NCBI GenBank assembly: GCA_020866945.1
Contig: JAJBVW010000010.1
Location: 1-6,600 of the forward strand
DNA from: Oscillospiraceae bacterium
GTDB lineage: Bacteria; Bacillota; Clostridia; Oscillospirales; Oscillospiraceae
Direction: 5' to 3'
DNA length: 6,600 bases
Positions 1-5,330 of the stretch are shown piece after piece (position 1 is the first letter of the stretch; every line of letters begins with the position of its first letter). The notes beneath the pieces were generated by a model. That model searched no databases and was not told the origin of the DNA. It saw only the letters and a list, made by a program, of their open reading frames with translations. The position numbers and the translations under genes are program-made.

Positions 1-621
1 CGCCAGGTGTGCCAGGCGGTGAAGCGCTGCACGGAGATGGGCGTCCAGGTGGGCATCGTCACCGGCGGCGGCAACTACTGGCGCGGCGTGAAGGACGGCG
101 GAGGCCGCATGGAGCGCTCCCGGGCCGACCAGATGGGTATGCTGGCCACCGTGATGAACAGCCTGGCCATGGCGGAAGCCCTGGAGCAGGTCGATGTTCC
201 TGTCCGGGTGCAGACCATGATCGATATGCCGCGCATCGCGGAGCCATACTGCTATGGCCGCGCCATGCACCACATTGAAAAGGGCCGGGTGGTCATCTTC
301 GGCGGCGGCAGCGGAAACCCCTATTTTTCCACAGATTCCGCCGCAGCCCTGAAAGCCGCGGAGCTGGGGGCGGATATTCTGCTGATGGCGAAGAACATCG
401 ACGGCGTATACACCGCTGACCCCAAGACCGACCCCACGGCGCAGCGTCTGGACAGCATCACCTACCGCCGCATCCTGGAGGAGCATCTGACCGTTATCGA
501 CTCGACTGCCGCCTGCCTGTTGCAGGATAACGCCATCCCCACCATGATATTCGCCCTGAACCCGCCGGAGAACATCGTCCGGGTGGTTTGCGGCGAACGC
601 ATCGGAACGATTGTGGACTAA
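1..621 (+). CDS. pyrH: UMP kinase (uridylate kinase), 5'-truncated by the window edge
   Basis: Phosphorylates UMP to UDP with ATP in the cytoplasm, feeding UTP/CTP synthesis; the bacterial enzyme is a hexamer of the amino acid kinase fold, not related to eukaryotic UMP/CMP kinases. The frame is open from base 1 to TAA at 619-621, giving 206 visible codons. Against the usual 235-245 residues, about 30-40 N-terminal residues with the KLSGEAL-type phosphate-binding motif lie upstream of the window, so the ATG at 7-9 region is not the start. Visible motifs by window codon: GGGNYWRG at 22-29, then an ERSRADQMGMLA segment typical of UMP kinases, then GGGSGNPYFSTDSAAAL and AKNIDGVYTADP (nucleotide and UMP binding), and DSTAACLLQDN near the C-terminus. 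It sits directly upstream of frr, the near-universal bacterial order (rpsB-tsf-pyrH-frr). Identification is secure. Confidence 0.97.
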   Translation, partial: RQVCQAVKRCTEMGVQVGIVTGGGNYWRGVKDGGGRMERSRADQMGMLATVMNSLAMAEALEQVDVPVRVQTMIDMPRIAEPYCYGRAMHHIEKGRVVIFGGGSGNPYFSTDSAAALKAAELGADILLMAKNIDGVYTADPKTDPTAQRLDSITYRRILEEHLTVIDSTAACLLQDNAIPTMIFALNPPENIVRVVCGERIGTIVD

Positions 622-640
622 AGGCTTGTCTGGCGAGCCT
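622..640 (+). other. Small hairpin after pyrH stop, no U-tract
   Basis: Bases 622-628 (AGGCTTG) can pair with 634-640 (CGAGCCT) around a 5-base loop: seven pairs including one G:U in RNA. It begins at the base after the pyrH stop. The following bases are GAAATTATAC with no run of T, so it does not look like an intrinsic terminator. It could stabilise or mark an mRNA end or be a weak attenuator; the function is unknown. Confidence 0.4.
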
Positions 641-659
641 GAAATTATACTGATTTATT

Positions 660-665
660 AGGAGG
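660..665 (+). promoter_or_regulatory. Strong Shine-Dalgarno of frr
   Basis: A perfect AGGAGG lies 8 bases before the frr ATG at 674. It is the best ribosome binding site of the early part of the window and fixes the frr start. Confidence 0.9.
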
Positions 666-673
666 ACATACTC

Positions 674-1234
674 ATGGAACTGAAAGCGGAACTAAAGGAA
701 TTTGAGGACAAAATGAAAAAGGCCAAGGACTTCCTTTCCGGCCAATTCGACGCTGTCCGGGCGGGACGGGCCAACGCCGCCGTTTTGAACGGCATCACCG
801 TGGACTATTACGGCACTGCCACCCCCATTAACCAGGTGGCCGCCATCTCTGTCCCCGACCCCCGCACGCTGGTCATTACCCCCTGGGACGCCTCGGTTCT
901 GAAGGGCATTGAGAAGGCTATCCAGACCTCTGAGCTGGGCATCAACCCGCAGAACGACGGCCGCGTTATTCGCCTGGTGTTCCCCCAGCTGACGGAGGAG
1001 CGCCGCAAGGAGCTGGCGAAGCAGGTGCGCAAATACGGCGAGGATGCCAAGGTGGCCGTGCGGAACATCCGCCGGGACGCTATGGACAAGATAAAAAAAC
1101 AGCTCAAGGCGGGGGAGATTACCGAGGATGACCAGAAGATTCTGGAGCGCGACCTCCAGAAAATGACGGACGACAACATCAAGGACATCGACAAGCTGAC
1201 AGAGGCCAAGGAAAAAGAGCTTTTTGCCATATGA
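674..1234 (+). CDS. frr: Ribosome recycling factor
   Basis: Splits post-termination ribosomes together with EF-G so that subunits, tRNA and mRNA can be reused; cytoplasmic and normally essential. The product has 186 residues, against about 185 for the family, so it is complete. It shows the RAGRAN segment (about residues 30-35) following the N-terminal helix, a domain II with the PxDPRTLVITPWD-type strand region, and the LTEERRKEL start of the long C-terminal helices, which are rich in Lys, Glu and Asp as expected for the three-helix bundle. The ATG at 674 has a perfect AGGAGG 8 bases upstream. The gene follows pyrH by 52 bases, and its TGA stop overlaps the uppS start (ATGA). Nothing is unusual in the protein itself. 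Confidence 0.98.
   Translation: MELKAELKEFEDKMKKAKDFLSGQFDAVRAGRANAAVLNGITVDYYGTATPINQVAAISVPDPRTLVITPWDASVLKGIEKAIQTSELGINPQNDGRVIRLVFPQLTEERRKELAKQVRKYGEDAKVAVRNIRRDAMDKIKKQLKAGEITEDDQKILERDLQKMTDDNIKDIDKLTEAKEKELFAI
1231..1234 (+). promoter_or_regulatory. ATGA stop/start overlap of frr and uppS
   Basis: The uppS ATG (1231-1233) and the frr TGA (1232-1234) share bases. The region before the ATG has only an AAGGA at 1208-1212, about 18 bases away, too far for normal use. Initiation of uppS therefore probably depends on ribosomes that have just terminated frr (translational coupling). The overlap is seen; the coupling is inferred. Confidence 0.75.
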
Positions 1235-1953
1235 TTCCCAAAAAACAAAACGAATTGGCGGAGGGGGCGGGCAGTCCCCCCCGCCATATCGCCATCATTA
1301 TGGACGGCAACGGCCGCTGGGCAAAAAAACGCGGTTTGCCCCGCACGGCCGGCCATGCCGCCGGGGTGGAGAGCTTCCGCCGCGCGGCCAAATACTGCCG
1401 CCGCATCGGGGTGGAATATCTGACGGTGTACGCCTTCTCCACCGAGAACTGGAAGCGCCCCATGGAGGAGGTGCAGGCCATTATGGGTCTGCTGAAAAAA
1501 TACCTGGGGGAGGCCCTGGAGGGCCTCGCGGCGGAGCAGACCCGCCTGTGCTTTTTTGGGGATTTAACCGCCCTCAGCCCGGAGCTTCAGGAGCTTTGCC
1601 GCGACTGCGCGGAAAAATCCAAAAATTACCAGGGCGGTCAGGTAAACGTCTGCCTGAACTACGGAGGCCGGGACGAGATCGTCCGTGCGGCCAAAAAATG
1701 GGCGGCGGACGGCTGCCCAGAGCTTACAGAGGAGCGCTTCGGAAGCTATCTTTGGAGCGCCGGCGTGCCTGACCCTGACCTTCTCATCCGCCCCGGCGGG
1801 GAGACGCGGATTTCTAACTATCTTCTCTGGCAGATGGCCTATACGGAGATGGTCTTTTCCGACGTGCTGTGGCCGGATTTTGATGAGCGGGAGATAGACA
1901 AGGCCATCGAGATATACCACAGCCGGAACCGCCGGTATGGCAATGTGAAATAG
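1231..1953 (+). CDS. uppS: Isoprenyl transferase / undecaprenyl diphosphate synthase (cis-prenyltransferase)
   Basis: Condenses isopentenyl diphosphate units in cis onto farnesyl diphosphate to give undecaprenyl diphosphate, the precursor of the lipid carrier for peptidoglycan and other wall polymers; acts at the membrane face. At 240 residues it is of usual length. It shows HIAIIMDGNGRW at 19-30, with catalytic Asp25 (the E. coli Asp26 equivalent), YAFSTENWKRP, GDLTALSP, NVCLNYGGRDEI, and the C-terminal signature LIRPGGETRISNYLLWQ followed by YTEMVF, with Glu206 matching the second Mg-binding acid, and SDVLWPDF. The start at 1231 is chosen because it overlaps the frr stop; the first 17 residues are a variable tail. 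A strong G:C hairpin lies in codons 9-19. Downstream, dxr follows after 14 bases where cdsA would be expected. Confidence 0.97.
   Translation: MIPKKQNELAEGAGSPPRHIAIIMDGNGRWAKKRGLPRTAGHAAGVESFRRAAKYCRRIGVEYLTVYAFSTENWKRPMEEVQAIMGLLKKYLGEALEGLAAEQTRLCFFGDLTALSPELQELCRDCAEKSKNYQGGQVNVCLNYGGRDEIVRAAKKWAADGCPELTEERFGSYLWSAGVPDPDLLIRPGGETRISNYLLWQMAYTEMVFSDVLWPDFDEREIDKAIEIYHSRNRRYGNVK
1257..1285 (+). other. Stable G:C hairpin inside the uppS 5' coding region
   Basis: Bases 1257-1261 (GGCGG) pair with 1281-1285 (CCGCC), and 1263-1267 (GGGGG) with 1276-1280 (CCCCC), giving ten G:C pairs with a single bulged A at 1262 and an 8-base loop at 1268-1275. It starts 26 bases after the first base of uppS, in the part that codes for the variable N-terminal tail. 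It has no T-tract behind it, so it is not a terminator. It may slow elongation or limit initiation on uppS; that role is inferred, while the pairing is plain in the sequence. Confidence 0.6.
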
Positions 1954-1959
1954 GAGGGG
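1952..1959 (+). promoter_or_regulatory. dxr Shine-Dalgarno overlapping the uppS stop codon
   Basis: AGGAGGGG begins at the second base of the uppS TAG stop (1951-1953) and ends 8 bases before the dxr ATG at 1968. A terminating uppS ribosome would cover this site, which suggests tight coupling of the two genes. Confidence 0.85.
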
Positions 1960-1967
1960 ATAGACCC

Positions 1968-3107
1968 ATGATACATTCTGTTTCCGTCCTTGGCTCCACC
2001 GGCTCCATTGGCCGTCAGTCGCTGGACGCGGCGGAGCGGCTGGACATCCGGGTGACGGCCCTGACCGCCCAGCGGAGCGTGAAGCTGCTGGAGGAGCAAA
2101 TCCGCCGGTTCCGGCCAAAATTCGCTGACATGTATGACGTTCAGGCCGCGAAGGAGCTGAGAATCGCCGTGGCGGATTTGGACGTGGAGATTGGCGATGG
2201 GATGAGCGGCCTGCGGGCGGCGGCGGTATACGACTGCGAGGGCGTGGTGACGGCAGTGTCCGGCTCCGTGGGGCTGCGGCCCACCCTGGACGCCATCGCT
2301 GCGAAAAAACGGATATGCCTCGCCAATAAGGAGACTCTGGTCTGTGCGGGTCAGCTGGTGATGAAAGCGGCGGCGGAGCAGGGGGCCGAAATCCTGCCCG
2401 TGGACAGTGAGCATTCCGCCATTTTTCAGTGCCTGGAGGGGCGGCGGAGCCAGCTTCATAAAATCCTCCTGACCGGCTCCGGCGGGCCGTTCCGTGGCTG
2501 GACAAGGGAGCAGACCGCCTCTGTCACCCCGGAGCAGGCGGTGCGACACCCCAACTGGCACATGGGGGCGAAAATCTCGGTGGACAGCGCCACCATGATG
2601 AACAAGGGCCTGGAATTTATCGAGGCCATGCATCTGTTTTCCGTCACCCCGGAGGATATTCAGGTCATCGTCCATCCCCAGAGCGTCATACACTCCATGG
2701 TGGAGCTGAACGACGGCACGGTGCTGGCGCAGCTCGCGGTGCCGGACATGGGCCTGCCCATCCAATACGCCATGACCTGGCCGGAGCGGTGTGAATCCCC
2801 CTATCAGCGGCTGGATTTCTGGCAGATGAAGGACATGACCTTTGAAGCGCCGAACCTGGAAAACACCCCCTGCCTGGCCCTGGCCATGGACTGCGCCCGC
2901 CAGGGCGGTCTGGCCCCGGCGGTGATGAGCGCTGCAAACGAGGCGGCGGTGGGCCTGTTTTTGCAGGGGAAAATTGGATATAATGAGATATACGACCGGG
3001 TGGCGGCGGCGGTGCAGGCCGCGCCCGTCATGGCGGAGCCGAGCCTGGAGGACATCCTCGCGGCGGACGAACAGGCCCGGCGGCAGGTTATGGAGCGGCT
3101 TCAATAA
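1968..3107 (+). CDS. dxr: 1-deoxy-D-xylulose 5-phosphate reductoisomerase
   Basis: Converts DXP to 2-C-methyl-D-erythritol 4-phosphate with NADPH, the first committed step of the MEP isoprenoid pathway and the target of fosmidomycin; cytoplasmic, metal dependent. The product is 379 residues, within the family range of about 380-400. The N-terminal NADPH-binding loop reads VLGSTGSIGRQS (7-18). LANKETLV lies at 118-125. Metal ligands are Asp146 and Glu148 in VDSEHSAIFQ and Glu216 in NKGLEFIEA, matching the Asp/Glu/Glu triad of the E. coli enzyme. LTGSGGPFR and HPNWHMGAKISVDSAT form the substrate-closing region, and VHPQSVIHSMVE precedes the C-terminal helical domain. All key residues are present. 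A strong SD overlapping the uppS stop sets the start. Together with ispG downstream it marks this as a MEP-pathway organism. Confidence 0.98.
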   Translation: MIHSVSVLGSTGSIGRQSLDAAERLDIRVTALTAQRSVKLLEEQIRRFRPKFADMYDVQAAKELRIAVADLDVEIGDGMSGLRAAAVYDCEGVVTAVSGSVGLRPTLDAIAAKKRICLANKETLVCAGQLVMKAAAEQGAEILPVDSEHSAIFQCLEGRRSQLHKILLTGSGGPFRGWTREQTASVTPEQAVRHPNWHMGAKISVDSATMMNKGLEFIEAMHLFSVTPEDIQVIVHPQSVIHSMVELNDGTVLAQLAVPDMGLPIQYAMTWPERCESPYQRLDFWQMKDMTFEAPNLENTPCLALAMDCARQGGLAPAVMSAANEAAVGLFLQGKIGYNEIYDRVAAAVQAAPVMAEPSLEDILAADEQARRQVMERLQ

Positions 3108-3168
3108 TTTTCCGCCCAGCTGAATAGAATAGAGTCAACAGCGTTTTATCATCCCGGAAAGGATTTAT
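3108..3168 (+). other. 61-base gap before rseP: only an SD and a tiny inverted repeat
   Basis: This is the longest gap in the window and its most AT-rich stretch. AAAGGA at 3158-3163, 5 bases before the rseP ATG, is the ribosome binding site. ATCC (3151-3154) and GGAT (3161-3164) could pair around the SD, but four pairs are too few to claim regulation. TAGAAT at 3125-3130 resembles a -10 box, yet the bases 17 upstream (CAATAA) are not a -35 box. No terminator is visible. An internal promoter is possible but not supported. Confidence 0.4.
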
Positions 3169-4248
3169 ATGGGTACTTTGTTTTACATTTTGCTGGCCAT
3201 CGTCATCTTCGGCGTGCTGATCGCCATTCACGAGCTGGGGCATTTTCTGGCGGCCCGGCTCTGCGGTGTGAAGGTGTTGGAGTTTTCCATCGGCATGGGG
3301 CCGGCCATTTGGACAAAGGAGAGTAAGAGTGGAACGCAGATAAGTCTTCGGTGCCTGCCCATCGGCGGGTACTGCGCCATGGAGGGGGAGGACGAGGATT
3401 CGGACGACCCCCAGGCATTTTCCAATGCCGCCGTGTGGAAGCGGCTCATCATCCTGGCGGCGGGAGCGTTTATGAACTTTTTGCTGGGATTTGTGCTGAT
3501 TATCATCTGCTTTTCCCAGCTTTCCGCCTTCACCACTCCCACCATCACCAGCTTTATGGATGGCTGTCCCTACGAGGGAGAGGACGGCCTGATGGTTGGG
3601 GACACGTTCTATAAGATAAACGGGGAGCGGATTTATTTCTCCTCTGACGTGTCCACCTATTTGGAACGGAATGACAGCGATTATGCGGACATCGTGGTCA
3701 TCCGTGACGGGGAAAAGGTGACGCTGGAGGATTATTACATCACCCTCCTGGAATACACCGACCCGGACACGGGCGAGGCTGTCATGCGCTACGGGCTGTA
3801 TTTCGGCGTGAAGGAGACCGGCTTTTTAGCCCAGATGAAATACTCCTGGTACTGCGCCCTGGATTTTGTGCGCATGGTGCGGCTCGGATTGGTTGACCTG
3901 ATAACCGGCGCGGTGGGCGTTGACCAGATGTCCGGTGTGGTTGGCATTGTGGACATGATCGCCGAGGTGGGAACGGAATCGGCAACCACCTACGACGCGT
4001 TTTTGAACATCGCCTATCTCGCGGCGTTTATCGCCATTAACCTCGCGGTGATGAACCTTCTGCCCCTCCCGGCGCTGGACGGAGGACGGATATTCTTCCT
4101 TATTGTCACCTGGGTGCTGGAAAGGCTGACGCGGAAAAAGATAGACCCCAAGTACGAGGCGTATATCAACACCGCCGGACTGGTGCTGCTGATGGGGCTG
4201 ATGGTGTATGTAATGTATAACGATATAGTGCGTATCATCGCGGGATAG
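3169..4248 (+). CDS. rseP: RseP/RasP-type site-2 intramembrane metalloprotease (M50)
   Basis: Membrane zinc protease that cuts transmembrane segments of anti-sigma factors and of remnant signal peptides (as RasP in Bacillus and RseP in E. coli). The 359-residue product shows the zinc motif HELGH at 21-25 within the first membrane segment, a second hydrophobic segment at about 92-115 that includes AGAFMNF, a divergent PDZ domain at about 125-200, a third segment at about 278-298 running into NLLPLPALDGGR, where Asp304 is the third zinc ligand, and a last segment at about 335-354. It has one PDZ domain, as usual in Gram-positives, against two in E. coli RseP, which explains the shorter length. 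It lies between dxr and ispG, the standard clostridial place. The local target cannot be told from this window. Confidence 0.96.
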   Translation: MGTLFYILLAIVIFGVLIAIHELGHFLAARLCGVKVLEFSIGMGPAIWTKESKSGTQISLRCLPIGGYCAMEGEDEDSDDPQAFSNAAVWKRLIILAAGAFMNFLLGFVLIIICFSQLSAFTTPTITSFMDGCPYEGEDGLMVGDTFYKINGERIYFSSDVSTYLERNDSDYADIVVIRDGEKVTLEDYYITLLEYTDPDTGEAVMRYGLYFGVKETGFLAQMKYSWYCALDFVRMVRLGLVDLITGAVGVDQMSGVVGIVDMIAEVGTESATTYDAFLNIAYLAAFIAINLAVMNLLPLPALDGGRIFFLIVTWVLERLTRKKIDPKYEAYINTAGLVLLMGLMVYVMYNDIVRIIAG

Positions 4249-4249
4249 C

Positions 4250-4256
4250 GGGAGAG
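4250..4256 (+). promoter_or_regulatory. ispG Shine-Dalgarno
   Basis: GGGAGAG, two bases after the last base of the rseP stop and 6 bases before the ispG ATG at 4263. It is moderate in strength and supports that ATG as the start. Confidence 0.7.
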
Positions 4257-4262
4257 TAGACC

Positions 4263-5327
4263 ATGAAAAGAGAGCAGACAAGACAGATTCATGTGGGAAA
4301 TATCCCTGTGGGCGGCGGCGCGCCTGTGTCCGTCCAGTCCATGTGCAACACGAAGACACAGGACACAGAGGCGACGCTTATCCAAATGCGCACGCTTGCG
4401 GCGGCGGGATGCGACATTATCCGGGTGGCGGTACCCAATGAGGACGCGGCCCGCGCCCTGAAGGACATTATGGCCCAGGCCCCCATGCCGGTGGTGGCGG
4501 ACATCCACTTCGACTACCGGTTGGCGCTTTTGGCGGCGGAGGCCGGGGTCTCCGCTGTTCGGATAAATCCCGGCAACATCGGCTCCGCTGAAAAGGTGGC
4601 GGCGGTGGCCTGCGCCTGCAAGGAGCGGGGCATCCCCATTCGGGTGGGGGTGAACTCCGGCTCCGTGGAAAAGGGCGTGCTGGCAAAATACGGCGGCCCC
4701 ACGGCGGAGGCTTTGGTAGAGAGCGCGGCCCTGGAGCTGGAGGCCCTGGCGCGGGTGGATTTTCAGGATGTGGCCCTGTCCGTCAAGGCGTCGGACGTGC
4801 CGACGGCGGTGGCCGCCTATCGCCTGGCGGCGGAGCAGTTCGACTGCCCCCTTCATGTGGGCGTCACTGAGGCGGGTACAAGCTATGGCGGGCTTGTGAA
4901 TTCCGCCGTCGGCATTGGAACCCTTCTCATGGAGGGCATTGGAGACACCATCCGGGTCAGCCTGACCGCCGACCCGGCGGAGGAGGTGCGGGCCGGTCTC
5001 GCCATCCTGCGGGCCTGCGGCCTGCGGAAGGGCGGGGTGCGGTTCGTTTCCTGCCCCACCTGCGGGCGGACGCAGATCGACCTTATCTCCCTGGCGCGTG
5101 CGGCGGAGGCGCGGCTCTCCGGCCTGGAAAGCTCCGTCACCGTCGCGGTCATGGGGTGCGAGGTCAACGGCCCCGGCGAGGCACGGGAGGCCGATTTCGG
5201 CATAGCCGGGGGCAAGGGCTTCGGCAGCCTGTTCAGGAAGGGGCAGGTCGTGGAGACGAAAATACCAGAGGCCCAGCTGTTGGATCGGCTGATGGCGCTG
5301 ATAGAGCGCGAGGGAGGGAGTACATAA
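4263..5327 (+). CDS. ispG: 4-hydroxy-3-methylbut-2-en-1-yl diphosphate synthase (flavodoxin/ferredoxin type)
   Basis: Reduces 2-C-methyl-D-erythritol 2,4-cyclodiphosphate to HMBPP, the penultimate MEP-pathway step, using a [4Fe-4S] cluster and an electron donor; cytoplasmic and oxygen sensitive. The product has 354 residues, usual for the two-domain bacterial form. A TIM-barrel N-terminal part shows PVSVQSMCNT, RVAVPNEDAARAL, ADIHFDYRLAL, RINPGNIG and GVNSGSVEK. The cluster domain has SCPTCGRTQIDL with Cys264 and Cys267, and VAVMGCEVNGPGEA with Cys299 and Glu306. The spacings (3, 32 and 7) equal those of the four E. coli cluster ligands Cys270, Cys273, Cys305 and Glu312, and a FGIAGG turn follows. 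It starts 14 bases after rseP, and its TAA stop is followed in the same frame, three bases later, by the polC TTG. Confidence 0.98.
   Translation: MKREQTRQIHVGNIPVGGGAPVSVQSMCNTKTQDTEATLIQMRTLAAAGCDIIRVAVPNEDAARALKDIMAQAPMPVVADIHFDYRLALLAAEAGVSAVRINPGNIGSAEKVAAVACACKERGIPIRVGVNSGSVEKGVLAKYGGPTAEALVESAALELEALARVDFQDVALSVKASDVPTAVAAYRLAAEQFDCPLHVGVTEAGTSYGGLVNSAVGIGTLLMEGIGDTIRVSLTADPAEEVRAGLAILRACGLRKGGVRFVSCPTCGRTQIDLISLARAAEARLSGLESSVTVAVMGCEVNGPGEAREADFGIAGGKGFGSLFRKGQVVETKIPEAQLLDRLMALIEREGGST
5312..5320 (+). promoter_or_regulatory. polC Shine-Dalgarno, supports the TTG start
   Basis: GGGAGGGAG inside the last codons of ispG lies 10 bases before TTG at 5331. The only other early start, ATG at 5355, has no purine-rich site in the 24 bases before it. 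This site therefore decides the start in favour of TTG, although the spacing is a little long. Confidence 0.65.
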
Positions 5328-5330
5328 GCC

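Noticed and set aside
622..640. Intrinsic terminator after pyrH
   Set aside because: The stem is only seven pairs and there is no T-run after it; the next gene follows at once with a strong SD.
1224..1772. A second + strand frame overlapping the start of uppS
   Set aside because: It is a shifted reading of uppS with a Gly/Arg/Pro-rich product; the true frame has all cis-prenyltransferase motifs.
1564..2505. A 313-codon open frame on the - strand over uppS and dxr
   Set aside because: Product rich in Arg, Pro and Ser with no domain; overlaps two certain genes.
1839..3104. A 421-codon open frame on the - strand, opposite uppS and dxr
   Set aside because: It is the mirror of dxr: G/C-rich third positions remove stops on the other strand. 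Its product is rich in His, Arg, Gly and Pro and has no recognisable domain, while the + strand codes for a full dxr with all catalytic residues.
4014..4856. A 280-codon open frame on the - strand across the rseP-ispG junction
   Set aside because: It crosses two clear + strand genes, has no motif, and shows the Arg/His/Gly-rich make-up typical of antisense frames in GC-rich DNA.
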